The notes: generated by a model not told the origin, from the sequence alone. Shown: positions 1 to 11,620, numbered from the stretch's first letter. The stretch is 64,000 bases of DNA from Mesorhabditis belari (GCA_958450365.1 CAUEEP010000875.1:62001-126000), one strand, 5' to 3'. Numbers and translations: made by a program.

Positions 1-120
1 TTTTTAAAATTAGAAAGATTGGATAAAAAGAAAAAAAATTATGGGGTCTCAAAGTTTCCTCTTAAACAAACAGTTTTTTTGCTCTAATCTTTTTTCTTTT
101 TATCCAATCTTTCTAATTTC
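1..120. repeat. Long-stem inverted repeat at the left edge
   Basis: A tract beginning AAATTAGAAAGATTGG near position 6 is repeated in reverse complement at about 87-119, separated by about 50 bases. The arms are nearly perfect over about 28 bp, so this is probably a small foldback element. No coding potential is seen. Confidence 0.7.
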
Positions 121-296
121 AAAAATTTAACATAATTATCAATGATTCTGCGTTGAATGATACCAAATACTTGATGGTTGGACGCTCCTAGACCCACTCA
201 TTCATAATCGGCTACGACATATATATAGGACCCGGATCCGACCTGGGATTTTGGATTTTTTCCTGATCGAAACTCCGGTCTTTTTTTGAGATCCGC

Positions 297-665
297 AAGA
301 TTTGGAAGACCTGGAAGATTTGGAAGACCTGGAAGATTTGGAAGACCTGGAAGATTTGGAAGACCTGGAAGATTTGGAAGACCTGGAAGATTTGGAAGAC
401 CTGGAAGATCTGGAAGACCTGGAAGATTTGGAAGACCTGGAAGATCTGGAAGACCTGGAAGATCTGGAAGACCTGGAAGATCTGGAAGACCTGGAAGATT
501 TGGAAGACCTGGAAGATTTGGAAGACCTGGAAGATTTGGAAGACCTGGAAGATTTGGAAGACCTGGAAGATCTGGAAGACCTGGAAGATCTGGAAGACCT
601 GGAAGATTTGGAAGACCTGGAAGATCTGGAAGACCTGGAAGATCTGGAAGACCTGGAAGATCTGG
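297..665. repeat. Minisatellite, 18-bp unit (two 9-bp halves)
   Basis: The unit GGAAGATTTGGAAGACCT is repeated about 20 times, the halves differing as GATTT/GATCT and GACCT. The period is a multiple of three, so several frames on both strands stay open, but the predicted peptides are only repeats and are not considered genes. Confidence 0.95.
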
Positions 666-1013
666 AATCCGTTTCCGGATCTTTTTCTCGATTCGCACAT
701 CTCTAGTGTGCATCTCTAGTGTCCAAACAATAAAAGAAACACTTTTCCAATGACACTTTACCTTTCTTTACCTTTCAATTCCTCTTTCAAACACAGAATC
801 TCATAACTTTTCTTGTCTTTTCTTGTTTTAAGATTAAGCTGAAAGTTGAGGAGATAGTAATGAATAAAAGTTTATTGTGAAAAGTTACACGAAACCCGTT
901 TGAATACATTGAAAAAACAAAGAACACACCAAAAGTGAAAGAGAGGTCATTTTCAAATCTCAAAATGTTCATAATACTTGATGTTTTCTAAAGACTATCC
1001 TTTTTTCAAAAGC

Positions 1014-1274
1014 TTTTTTCTTTAAACTACCGTAATCTTGTCTCAATCTTGTCTTCTCTTTTTCCAATTGATCTACTTTTTCTCTGATTCTGTTAGGATT
1101 TAAAAAGGATATCAAAATCTCAAAATCAAAATCAAAATAGCTCGATAGCTTAGCTCTTAGCTCAATAGCTTAGCTCTTAGCTCGATAGCTTAGCTCGATA
1201 GCCTATCAGTGAATAGAAAAAGTGAATAGATTTAATGAAAAATAGAGACAAGATTACGGTAGTTTAAAGAAAAA
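1014..1274. mobile_element. Small TIR element (MITE-like), ACTACCGTAATCTTGTC ends
   Basis: TTTAAACTACCGTAATCTTG at 1021 returns as its reverse complement ending near 1274, giving near-perfect terminal inverted repeats of about 28 bp around a 260-bp body. The body holds a short array of GATAGCTTAGCTCTTAG-like units. A related partial copy lies in the last intron region of the right-hand gene (about 63605-63715). No ORF is seen. Confidence 0.7.
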
Positions 1275-1559
1275 GGCATAGGCTTTAGGTAGTTTAAGGG
1301 AAAGGAATAGGTTTTAGGAAACGAATTAGTATTGGCTACGGTATGGTGCCTTAAACCAGTACTGTACGTTATTGTACATGGAGCATATTTTAGAGGACAA
1401 AGAGTTAAAAGACGAATATTACAGTAATCAATAAACTAATCTCGATTATCATTTCTAAATCAGGCCCGTTAATCTACAGTGATGTGCATATTGAGAACAA
1501 AAACAATCATAATAATGACAAGGGTTGTGATCAAAATGAGTTAGTACTTTACTTTAGGA

Positions 1560-1830
1560 AATAGTTAGCTTACAGTACCCACAGCTAGCAGTACCCAAGC
1601 AGCCACAGTACACAGCAGCACAGACACAGCTGGCACAGTACCACAGCTACTTACAGTGCCACAGCAGTCTACAGACCACAGCTAGCTTATAATACCTACA
1701 GCTAGCTCACAGTACTACAGCTAGCTTACAGTACTTACAGCTAGTCTACAGTACCTACAGCTAGCTTACAATACCTACAGCTAGTCTACAGTACTTACAG
1801 CTGGCTTACAGTACCCATAGCTAGCTTACT
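1560..1830. repeat. Diverged tandem repeat, CAGCTAGCTTACAGTACC type
   Basis: About a dozen imperfect units of roughly 20 bp based on TACAGCTAGCTTACAGTACC. A short stretch of the same unit recurs at 17060-17115. It lies just downstream of the fucosyltransferase-like gene, which reads leftwards and stops at 1888. Confidence 0.85.
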
Positions 1831-1887
1831 TAATGCTTTAGTTATCGTTAGTTAGAGTACAGTTTTTTACCAACTACAAACTTTTTC

Positions 1888-2053
1888 TTAATAATCGATT
1901 GGTTTCCAATTGTCGGGCCAAAGATTTACAACAAAATCTGGCTCAAATTTGCTGTATTTCGTTCGATAGAAGACTTCTTCACCCCTTGACACAGCACCCA
2001 TCCAATAACCGTATGTTGAAATCGAAGCTGGAAATGATCTTAGCTTATTCCCT

Positions 2054-2147
<94 letters not shown>

Positions 2148-4720
2148 TCTCTTCTTCCTTGTCTTTCTCTCTTTCTCTAGCAAGTAAGGTATCAATAATT
2201 AATTAATTAAAGTAATTACCTGAAAAGCAAGGTCAAAAGGAAAGGCTGAGAGTTCAATCCTCTCTCTGGGAATCTACTTTCCTTGTTAATTCTTTTATTG
2301 ATCTATTGGTCAATTATTGATCAATTCCTTTATTGATCGACCTTTATTGATCCTTTGAACCTACCAGTTAACAAAGTTGTATCACAATAGAGCTTTGCAA
2401 AGGCCCAATCGATCATTGATGGAAGATACGATGGAGAGTGGATGACTGTGAGATTGATTTTACGTCGAAGACTTGCTTCTGGAAAGTACGATTTTACAGT
2501 AAGTAGCTCTGGGATTACTGTAGCTTTCTGAACTGTAATTGCTGGGATTACTGTAGCTGATGGATTGCTGTAGCTAGTCGGGTTACTGTAGCTAATAGCT
2601 GTTGGATTGCTGTAGCTAGTCGGGTCACTATAGCAGATAGCTGATGGACTACTGTAGCTAGGGTTACTGTAGCTGATAGCCGATTACTGTAGCTGGTCGG
2701 GTTACTATGACCAATAGCCATTAGATTACTGTAACGGGTAAGCAGAAACCAAGACTCACTCGCGAAAATCTGCCTCGCCCAAGCAGCATCTTGTCCAAGG
2801 ATGAACACTCGTACCTGTGAGATCCCCCGTTTGTGCACTATAATGAGCTTTTCTTTTCTTTATTTCTACTCTTTCTGCTCACTTTTTCGAATCAAATATT
2901 TTGTGGCATCAACAGTGAAATCGGCCTCAGATTCGAGATGGAATTTCTCTTTCATGAAGTCACCGCGACGCACGTGAACACAAATACTAAAATGGAAAGA
3001 TTCAGAGATGTTCCACTAAGAGCTGTAGGCTGGATCTGGCTTTTAATCTTGTCTGCTTGTCAGCTCAGATCTGCTTGTCAGCTCAGATCTGCTTGTCAGC
3101 TCAGGCTTGCTTTCTAAAGTCTAAGTTTAAGCCCAATCACTTGTAGTCTCTAGTGGCCAGGTACGTCAGGTAAAACCAAGCCAGGCCTTCCACAAGAACC
3201 AATGTTTGTATAGAATTTAAAAGCAAGACTAACTTATGCGTTTGTTCATCGATTTTCTCGGGATAAACGCTCGACTTGGCCACATCGAGTAGTTGATTGG
3301 AGAAAGCGAGGCGTCTCTGCAACTCGGCTGATCCCATCAGCTCATCGATGAATCTCACATTCTAAACAAGGTCAATCTAAATCTAAATCTAAATCTAACT
3401 CTAAAAACAATTAAAAGATTAAACCTGTAAATAATTAAACTGAGTGTTGACAATTCGATGGTGTTGAACTGATTGAAATGTTGAAATTGGATCGAAATAA
3501 TCAAAGCATTCATGGGCTGGGTATTTTGAGGGATACGGGATGAAACGCTGGAAAATCTTGATGTTTTAATGAATACGAGACTAAAGGCAACTCTAAAGAA
3601 AGGTTTTGACTTAGCTTAGTGCCATACCTGGTCTAGACTGGCTTTAGACTGGCTTTAGTGGCTTTAGACTGGCTTTAGGGGCTTTAGAGTGGATTTAGAC
3701 TGGCTTTAGACTAGCTTTAGCTGGCTTTAGACTGGCTTAGATCTAGATCACCAGAAGCTAGACCAGGTCCGGATCCAAGGGACTCTTGTAGACCAAGCCA
3801 TAAGTCGACAATGCCAATGACCAAGCCATAAGTGATCAAGCAGGTCCTAGCCTCACTTCTATCGCTCATTCTTGGTCTGGCTTTGCTTTAGATCTCGGAT
3901 AGGCTTCGACCTAGCTTACAAGCCAAGGACAGGGAGATTCTAACCGACTCTAGGCCAGGCCAGAAAGGAAAGGAAGGCAAGGCCAGAGTCTAGCTATAAC
4001 CTAGACTCTGGCCAGCTCTAAATCTAGCTAGCTCTAGACACTAGCCAGCTCTAGAACTAACTTCTGGTGAATCCAAGGAATTTTTCTAGATCCGGTCAAC
4101 TCACGGGTCTTTTAACGATCAGAAATCCGTCGACCAAGTGCGGCATGTGCTCGACAAAAGTAGCGATTTTCTCCAAACATGTCGAACTGTCCGAGTAGAT
4201 TGCTGGGGATCTAAAGGAAGATTATGCAAAATTTGTGTTCCGTTTATGACTCCACCAAATCGAACCTATACAATTTCCTGGCGATCTCTTGAAAAGCAAT
4301 CAGCTCAAAGACAACATTGCCCACTCCACCACCAGTTGTCGTGTCGCACGCTATCAGTTGAGCAGCCAAAATGCGTCGATCACTTTTCTCAGCCAAACGC
4401 ATTCCATGCGGGATTCTGAAAGCTTTGTTTATGATTTTAGACTCTAGACTTTTTGTCTAGAGTCTAGAGTTTAGAGTCTAGAGTTTAGAGTCTAGAGTCT
4501 AGAGTCTAGAGTCTAGAGTCTAGAGTCTAGAGTCTAGAGTTTAGAGTCTAGAGTTTAGAGTCTAGAGTTTAGAGTCTAGAGTTTAGATCACTCACACTTT
4601 TGGATAATCTGATTGATCACCGCGATCGATCCACAAGAAGAGGGTGATTGTTAGCGAGAGGAGGAAGATGATCGAATGATAGCGAGAAATCGATGAGATC
4701 ACCCCATGCCATCTCCTCAT
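1888..4720 (-). CDS. Alpha-1,2-fucosyltransferase-like glycosyltransferase (GT11), nine exons
   Basis: Exons on the minus strand: 4720-4596, 4415-4266, 4210-4105, 3547-3425, 3361-3234, 2986-2883, 2837-2760, 2478-2365, 2027-1888; every junction keeps phase and gives 355 residues with a TAA stop. The start follows a TTTAG acceptor (possible spliced-leader site). Residues 12-33 form one hydrophobic signal anchor, so a type II Golgi membrane protein is expected. GGGVGN at 70-75 and HVRRGD at 215-220 are the nucleotide-sugar-binding signatures of GT11 fucosyltransferases, and ASISTYGYWMG near 311-320 matches the family's C-terminal STFGWW-type motif. By family it should transfer fucose from GDP-fucose to glycans in the Golgi; the acceptor is unknown. 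Several introns carry tandem arrays (CTTT, CTTTAGACTGG, TCTAGAGT). Confidence 0.88.
2052..2143. repeat. (CTTT)n microsatellite in an intron
   Basis: About 23 uninterrupted CTTT units between the last two exons of the fucosyltransferase-like gene. Confidence 0.97.
2545..2735. repeat. Diverged tandem repeat in an intron
   Basis: Imperfect units of the type GCTGTAGCTAGTCGGGTTACT, lying in the intron between exons 7 and 8 of the fucosyltransferase-like gene. The TACTGTAGCT core is scattered elsewhere in the window. Confidence 0.8.
3056..3112. repeat. Short 18-bp tandem repeat, three copies
   Basis: TCTGCTTGTCAGCTCAGA repeats three times inside the intron between exons 5 and 6 of the fucosyltransferase-like gene. 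Confidence 0.9.
3630..4075. repeat. Intronic GGCTTTAGACT and CTAGCTCTAG repeats
   Basis: Imperfect copies of CTTTAGACTGG at 3630-3740, then looser CTAGCTCTAGA-like units to about 4060, filling the longest intron of the fucosyltransferase-like gene (3548-4104). Confidence 0.75.
4440..4587. repeat. TCTAGAGT minisatellite in intron 1
   Basis: About 20 copies of TCTAGAG(T/TT) fill intron 1 of the fucosyltransferase-like gene. The duplicated fragment at 5.9 kb has the same intron without the expansion. Confidence 0.95.
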
Positions 4721-4861
4721 CACATTTGCTAAATGGTGAATGAGTTTTGATAAAAGAAAAGGCTTATATACAAGGCTTTGAAAAGGTTTGATCAAAATTT
4801 CACTGAAAAAGGAAATAAGTCAAATTTGGATGGCAATTGCTTGATTGAATAAGGAGGATCG

Positions 4862-5172
4862 AGTTCGAAGAGTTCGAAGAGGTGGAAGAGTTCGAAGAGT
4901 TTGAAGAGGTGAAGAGTTCGAAGAGGTGGAAGAGTTCGAAGAGTTCGAAGAGGTGGAAGAGTTCGAAGAGGTGGAAGAGTTGGAAGAGTTTGAAGAGGTG
5001 GAAGAGTTGGAAGAGTTTGAAGAGGTGGAAGAGTTCGAAGAGTTCGAAGAGGTGGAAGAGTTCGAAGAGTTTGAAGAGGTGGAAGAGTTCGAAGAGTTCG
5101 AAGAGGTGGAAGAGTTCGAAGAGTTTGAAGAGGTGGAAGAGTTCGAAGAGTTGGAAGAGTTCGAAGAGGACT
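4862..5172. repeat. GAAGAGTTCGAAGAGGTG minisatellite
   Basis: Units of 6-18 bp based on GAAGAGTTCGAAGAGGTGG. All plus-strand frames stay open with acidic or K/S-rich repeat peptides, but there is no start context, splice site or non-repeat sequence to support a gene. Confidence 0.95.
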
Positions 5173-5723
5173 TCCTAAGATCTAAGGCGAATCTAAGGCG
5201 GTAAGATTATGAAACAAACTTTCAATTAGCTGTTTTGTTTTGTGATTAGCTGTTTTGTCTTCCAATTAACTGTTTTATTTTGCTGTTGTTTTCATTTGCT
5301 TTTAACTAACGCTTATTTTTAGATACGAAAAGCAAAAAGGATTTCCACCAGGTCATAATTTGATTGTTTAGAAAACGAGTGATGGAGATTGTTAAAAGAG
5401 TCACTGTTTCAAAAGCCATCGTTACGAAGAGACGGAAAACAACGACGATCGGGTTCGAAGAGGACATCCGAAGATCTAAGACAGCCCCAATCAGGCAAAC
5501 AAGTTATTGAACCTCTTAAATGAACCCAATGGCTGCAAAGAAGTCAACTCGAAAATGGCGGCATCCATTCGATTCGCAGATTGCTCCGTTCTTCTTAAAA
5601 AAGTTCTTCTTCTTAAAAACAAAGCCAGAAAAAATGTAAACGATCATTTGCTTAAGGATCCGATGAAATTAAAGCGTCTTGCACGTGCTAAAGTGCTTCA
5701 ATGACGCACAGAGAGTTCACAAA

Positions 5724-5950
5724 GATCAAAGACAACATTGCCCACTCCACCAGCAGTTATCGCTATCAGTTGCTGTTGATCACTGTCTGTTGATCACTGT
5801 CGAGATCACAGCCAAAATGCGTCGATCACTTTCCTCACCCAAACGCATTCCATCAGGATTCTGAAGGCTTTGTTGATAATTTCATGATCTAGACTTTAGA
5901 CATCTAGACTTTAGATCACTCACACTTTTGGGTAATCTGATGAGAAGTGG
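5724..5950 (-). pseudogene. Duplicated fragment of the GT11 gene (end of exon 1, intron 1, exon 2)
   Basis: On the minus strand, sequence around 5915-5950 matches the end of exon 1 with its GTGAGTGATC donor, a short intron follows, and 5863-5724 matches exon 2 from its acceptor to the GGTGGAGTGGGCAATGTTG part encoding the GGVGN motif. A TGATCACTGTC-type local duplication breaks the frame and nothing after the motif is kept. Because the intron is present this is a DNA-level duplication, not a retrocopy. It cannot make enzyme. Confidence 0.8.
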
Positions 5951-7485
5951 TTTGACATTGAACAAGCTCATAATCAGAATGATCTAAGAATCCTTTTGGA
6001 CATTGGTTTGACATTGAACCAGCTCATAATCAGAATGATCCAAAAACCCTTTACGATTTAAAGAAAGATTAATATCTAGACGACAAAAACCCCAACAAAT
6101 CGTTCAACAAATCAACAAACAACAACAACAAATCAAGTAACTCCGTATGATTCCCATTTGTTTCCTTATAGTTCCTTATGGTTCCTTATAGTTCCTTATG
6201 GTTCCTTATGGTTCCTGTTTGGTTCCTGTTTGGTTCATATTTGGTTCCTTATGGGCCCTATTTGATTCCTATTTGTTTCCTAATGGGTCCTATCTGATTC
6301 CTGTTTGGTTCCTATTTGTTTCCTATTTGTTTTCCTACACTGGAAACACTGATATTTATTTTCATTTATGTAAAAATGAACAAAAACAAGTACATCTGCT
6401 TTAAAGATGTTTCAAAGCTGTTTCAAAAAAATCGTTCAACCAGGCACAGCTTCATTTTAGCCAAAATTCTTGAACATATCAGCAGGACTCTGCATCTCAC
6501 AAGGTACGAGAAACTCAAGACTGGACGCTAAGAAATTCCAGATTGAATCAAATGATGTCAGCTCACAGACTTCTGGTGGCCATTGACTTCTGCTGGCCAT
6601 TGACTTCTGGTGGCCATTGACTTCTGCTGGCCATTGACTTCTGGTGGCCTCGAAATCTTTGACTTTGACAATCGACTTTCCCAAGCGCTTGAGAAACCAA
6701 GATAACCATCATTTGCAGCAAGAAGTTGCTGCAAATGATTGCCAGTTTGAGATTTAAAGATTCTTTTTCTTGTACTTTATTTCTTTTTCCGTAATTTTAT
6801 GAATAAATTGTTGGTCAATAGAAAAATTGAGAAGTTTCTCGTTAATTCTCATTCATTTTCAATCTCAAAAGACCGCAATCTCAAAAGAATCGTTTGAAAG
6901 AATAAAAAACAGTTGTTAAGACTTTGATTACGATAGTTTTATATAGAAATGGCGTTTCAAAAACGTTCAAAAACGTTCAAAAACGTTTCAAAACGTTTCA
7001 AAAACGTTTCAAAACGTTTCAAAACGTTCAAAAACGTTTCAAAACGTTCAAAAACATTTCAAAAGCTTGTAAACAAAAAGAAAAGAAAGATCTAAGATAA
7101 ATAAAACGAAAGAGTGAAATTCGATCAAATATTTGACACATTTTGAATTGAATCAAAGAAAAAGTAAACATATGACTGGATTGGGAAAAGAAAGATAGAA
7201 AAGAAATGAAGAAAATGGAGAAAATGGCTTAAAAATTTGAAAATTTCATGTAGAAAAGACTTTAAATGTAACAAGAAATTGAGATGAGATGAAAAAGAGA
7301 GAAATGAGGCGGAGATTGAGATCATTTTTCCGATTTCCATTCACCTCATTTCACCTTGCCTCAACAATGGGAATGGGATGATGAAATTGAGCATTGAAGT
7401 AAAGAATCATCCTTAGAGAATGATCTCGAGACGTTTTCATGTTAATTTTGAATTACTGTCCCAAATTTTAAATGTTAATTTTCGC
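5945..7485. other. Non-coding stretch with several short tandem arrays
   Basis: A 60-bp direct duplication (TTTGACATTGAAC...) spans 5948-6050. GTTCCTTATG/GTTCCTGTTTG repeats lie at 6165-6330, a 17-bp TTGACTTCTGGTGGCCA array at 6575-6655, and a 12-bp AAAACGTTTCA array at 6950-7060. No convincing exon was found. Confidence 0.6.
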
Positions 7486-8325
7486 GCAACGTCGCAATCC
7501 AATTGACGTCGCCGCCATTTGGAGATGGGAGCGCCGCGTAGTCGTTTCTTTTTCATTTTTTTAAAGAGAAACACAAAATTTATCGCGTAAAACAATAATT
7601 TCAATTAATATGACAAAAGAAATGAAAAAGAAACGACGACGCGTCGCTCCCATCCACTACCTCCAAATGGCGGAGACGTCAATTGGAATGCGACGTCCTC
7701 GGCTCCCAAATGCTGACAAAAACAAAAACAAAAACAAAAACAAACAAAAAAACAAACAAACAAACAAACAAACAAACCAACCAAAACAAACAAACCAAAA
7801 CAAACAAACAAACAAACAAACCAACCAAAACAAAAACAAATGATTTGAAAACAAAAAAGAAACGACGACGCAGCGCTCCCATCGACTACCTTCAAATGGC
7901 GGCGACGTCAATTGGAATGCGACGTCCTCGGCTCCAAATTTTTGTTTTCAAATCATTTGTTTTTGTCGAGATAGTTTTCGCGCAACGTCGCATTTCTATT
8001 GACGTCGCCGCCATTTGGAGGTAGTTGATGGGAGCGCTGTGTCGTCGTTTCTTTTTTGTCGAGATGGTTTTCGCGCCACGTCGCAATTCAATTGACATCA
8101 CCGCCATTTGGAGGTAGTTGATGGGAGCGCTACGTCGTCGTTTCATTTTCATTTTCTTGTCATATTAATTGAAATTATTGTTTTACGCGATAAATTTTGT
8201 GTTTCTCTTTAAAAAAATGAAAAAGAAACGACGACGTAGCGCTCCCATCAACTACCTCCAAATGGCGGCGACGTCAATTGGATTGCGACGTTGCGCGAAA
8301 ATTAGCATTTAAAATCTGCGACAGA
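7485..8325. mobile_element. Foldback element family with CAATTGACGTCGCCGCC core
   Basis: The module CAATTGACGTCGCCGCCATT followed by a variant of GGAGGTAGTCGATGGGAGCG occurs at least four times in alternating orientation. The outer arms (about 7485-7640 and 8150-8320) are long near-perfect inverted repeats ending in GCGCAACGTCGCAATCC. A (CAAA)n array fills 7722-7845. Open frames here are products of the repeats. Related copies lie at 11.6-12.17 and 12.97-13.2 kb. Confidence 0.8.
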
Positions 8326-9565
8326 AATTCAAATTTAACATAAAAACGCCTCGAAAAACATTTTTTTCTCTCCGAAGATCATTTCTCTACTACTAAAGCT
8401 ACCCAAGTTCTGGCCTGATCTGGGCTAGTAAATTTGAGCTTTGAACAGGTCTGTCCAGGCTCGGCTTCTAGATATCTGTGAATCAAGTGAGGCCAAGTTT
8501 AACCGAATTCTTGTAAAGATGGAAATTCTGAGTTAATGAAAAGCTTAGCAATCCGAATCGATTCGAAAAAAGTAAATTTCTTGATCAAAAATATTAGTAG
8601 ATTGTGTGCAAATCAGTGAAGAAAAAAAAAGAGGAGAAAAATGAAGGCGATTTCATTCGAATTTTTCTCTTTTTCTTTCTTTCATCTTTTCTTCTGCTGT
8701 GGACAGACTCAAAGGGAAAACTGATAACAATTTGATATGTTTGAAAAAGGAAAAGATGAAGAAAAAGGGGAATAAAGAAGAAATTGAACCTCGAGAAGGA
8801 AGAATCGACTTTTTGTGGATTGGAATAAACCAGACAAATCGCTCCACCAACTAAAAACGGCCATGCACCACCAACCACCGAATCAAAAAAGAGCTCTCAG
8901 TCTGTCAATCCTTACAGTGTCCGGGCCGGATGAGATTCTAGAAGAAGAAGAAACGGGATCTAGTCAAAATAGCGCCTTTGAAAATGGCGCCGTTCAAAAC
9001 AGCGCCGTTCAAAACAGCGCCTTTCAAAACAGCGCCGTTCAAAACAGCGCCATTTAAAACAGCGCCCATACAAAGATAATGTTAAATTGAAAAAGATTTC
9101 GATAAGATTTTTCAAAATTTCAAATGTTTTTGAACTTCTCAACAACTTGTAACTTTTGTTATATTTAATTTTTTACATTTTACATTTTACATAACATGGA
9201 CATTTTATGGACATTTTAAGCAAATTGCGCTTGTTTTTAACAAATCGATCGATTATTTCATCATCAGAATCATGTTTTATAGGTCATTTTAAATAAACAA
9301 TGCTATATATTTTGTTTTTCGTTGTCTTTAAAGAGTAGAAGGGTGCAAGTGCAACGACCCTTCTATTCCTTCAGGCGACGTTTTTTTTTTCTGAAACGTT
9401 CTTTCTGAAAAACACAAAATTAAGTACCAAGAACAGTAAAAACAAGAAAAAAAACGTGATTTCCATAAATGCACTTAAGTATCTTAGGATCAAAGTATCT
9501 TAAGATCAAAGCATCTCTGGTAGGAAACTCACCTCAGCCGTAAAAGAATCAGCCTAGCCTGGGAG
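8326..9565. other. No clear gene; AACAGCGCC array
   Basis: Unique-looking AT-rich sequence. A 15-bp GTTCAAAACAGCGCC array lies at about 8985-9060. A minus-strand ORF starting at 8878 has a hydrophobic first 20 residues and a plausible GT donor, but no continuation was found, so it is not called. Confidence 0.5.
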
Positions 9566-9786
9566 CCTTGTAAAGCCTCAGCCTTGTAAAGCCTCAGCCT
9601 TGTAAAGCCTCAGCCTTGTAAAGCCTCAGCCTTGTAAAGCCTCAGCCTTGTAAAGCCTCAGCCTTGTAAAGCCTCAGCCTTGTAAAGCCTCAGCCTTGTA
9701 AAGCCTCAGCCTTGTAAAGCCTCAGCCTTGTAAAGCCTCAGCCTTGTAAAGCCTCAGCCTTGTAAAGCCTCAGCCTTGTAAAGCCA
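9566..9786. repeat. 16-bp minisatellite GCCTTGTAAAGCCTCA
   Basis: About 14 nearly identical head-to-tail copies with no spacer. Low divergence between units suggests recent expansion. Confidence 0.97.
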
Positions 9787-10380
9787 CGTGGTTCTAAGGT
9801 GCTGAGCCAAAGTCTAGGAAAATATAGTCGCCTATATTATGTTGAAAACATGTTTTTATGGCCAACTTAGCTTCTTGTAAAGACTTGCTTATCGTTAAAG
9901 ACCTTAGGGGCTGTGCTCTACCTTGCTGGTAGACTTATCGATATTGCTTATACAAACGGCATGCTCATGTTTGCTCGTTCAGATCTCGATTGCTAGAAAA
10001 GCCATCAATAAGTGCAACGACTCTTCTATTCCTTCAGGAGATGTTCTTTCTGAAAGAAAATTGTTTCGATCTTCGATATGTCACTGATTTTTCGTTCTTT
10101 CTTCGTTCTATATAGTTCACTTTGTGCTCACTTGTAAACGCATCTTTTTAGTGCACTGAATTCTTCATTTTTCTTCCGAAAATGCTTTGGTTTGAAGAGA
10201 AAAATGAAGATTCGAGAAAAATGAAGAATTGTGGACAACAGAAAGCTTTTATAAAATTAGCAAAGTACATGAGGAAATGTGCTTGAAGATTTGGCTCAAA
10301 ATTTCTGGCAGAGTCTAGTTCATGCATTAAAAACGGTAACAATGTTATCTCTATCTTCATCTTTTTATTTCTCCTCGAGA
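9787..10380. other. Non-coding; dispersed repeat near GTGCTCACTTGTAAACGC
   Basis: A CTTCTATTCCTTCAGG segment at about 10026 repeats one at about 9360. The TTTGTGCTCACTTGTAAACG motif at about 10122 recurs, diverged, near 17915, 33175 and 43505. No exon was recognised. Confidence 0.5.
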
Positions 10381-10382
10381 AC

Positions 10383-10642
10383 TTTCTCTTCTCCTTGCTC
10401 TTCTCCTTCCTCTTCTCCTTCCCCTTCTCCTTTCTCTTCTCCTTCCCCTTCTCCTTCTTCCTTCTCCTTTCCCTTCTCCTTTCCCTTCTCCTTTCTCTTC
10501 TCCTTTCTCTTCTCCTTCTTCCTTCTCCTTTCCCTTCTCCTTTCCCTTCTCCTTTCTCTTCTCCTTTCTCTTCTCCTTTCTCTTCTCCTTTCTCTTCTCC
10601 TTTCTCCTCTCCTTTCTCTTCTCCTTCCTCTTCTCGTTTCTA
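10383..10642. repeat. CTTCTCCTTTC polypyrimidine array
   Basis: A pure C/T strand of about 260 bases based on TTCTCCTTTCTC. Open frames on both strands are low-complexity and are not called. Confidence 0.95.
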
Positions 10643-10730
10643 CCTTTGTGAATCAAAAAATTAAGGTCAAATAAAGAAAAAAAAATGAGTCATAACTTGG
10701 ATTTGAAGTGGAAATTTTTGATTTTAGCTA

Positions 10731-11268
10731 TTGGGTTGGTGAATTGAAAAATGCCGGACTTTGAACTAAAATTTATTCAACATAAAACCATCAATTGATT
10801 CCAAATAATTTCCATTATTATTGACGACTTCTGCCCATTTTATAGGCAATTTACGGATTCCTCTTTCTTCATAGGATTTTGGTTTGTGTGTGAGACAAGT
10901 GTGAGACTCAAAAATGGAGGACTGGAGATGTCCGATGTCCCAGTTTGAGCACTTTCTTCAAAAGAAACCCATTTTGGTGTCAATAGAAAAGTTGTAGAGA
11001 ATCAAAAATTAGACTTATAGCCAAATTTTCAAAAAGATACACTTAGTAGTTTCGCTTAAAATGCAAGTTTTGTTGCAATTTTTGTGAAAATTCGTAAATT
11101 TGAGATTTCTTGAAAGCCAGTTTTTGAATCGTTCTGAAAATCTGGATATAAGTTTGATTTTTGATTCTCTACAACTTTTCTATTGACACCAAAATGGGTT
11201 TCTTTTGCAGAAAGTCCTCAAATTGTCACATATGACAATAGCCGGCAGTTTTCAATTCACCAATCCAA
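10731..11268 (-). mobile_element. Deletion derivative of a mariner-like element (copy A)
   Basis: TTGGGTTGGTGAATTGAAAA at the left end matches the reverse complement of the right end, and TA flanks both sides, as in Tc1/mariner insertions. Reading leftwards, about 10885-10785 encodes LPIKWAEVVNNNGNYLES, which resembles the extreme C-terminus of mariner transposases, so most of the transposase is deleted. Copy B lies at 53323-53884 in the opposite orientation. Confidence 0.75.
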
Positions 11269-11620
11269 TAAATTATTAAATCCTCTTTTAGTCATGACAT
11301 CATTATGCATTTTGAAATAGCAGAGTGAGAATTTTCTTTTGTTTTCTAGACCGGTGAAGAGCTTAGACTTATAGTTGAGCTTAGCAAGGGAAGGTGAATT
11401 TATTGAGCCAGCGAAATGCTATGCGACCTATACCATTTGACACAGAATTTTATGCTGGTTCCAAATATGTATTTCGTTTTTGCTAAATGGCAATCTGCGA
11501 GACAGTTATAAGCGTGTAAAGTTTTGTGGACAGTTTTGTGGAGCCTGGACACACTCCGAGTTGATAAGCAGATTTCTCAGAGACCCAAAGAGGATTTTGT
11601 GTTGAAACGAGAAAGCAATC
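11269..11620. other. No feature recognised
   Basis: AT-rich sequence between two mobile elements. A segment resembling 'GGCAATCTGCGAGACAG' near 11489 has a loose relative at about 39980. Nothing codes. Confidence 0.4.

Noticed and set aside
286..753. Long ORFs on both strands over the 18-bp array
   Set aside because: Period is a multiple of three, so frames stay open automatically. There is no splice or start context.
7605..8152. Several ORFs with repeated RRRSAPI..LQMAATSI peptides
   Set aside because: They are translations of the foldback module in both orientations.
8594..8878. Minus-strand ORF with hydrophobic start (MVGGAWPFLVGG)
   Set aside because: A possible first exon, but no partner exon or family could be found and the rest is low-complexity.
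9566..9786. CRISPR-like regular repeat
   Set aside because: Units are contiguous 16-mers without spacers, and the genome is eukaryotic.
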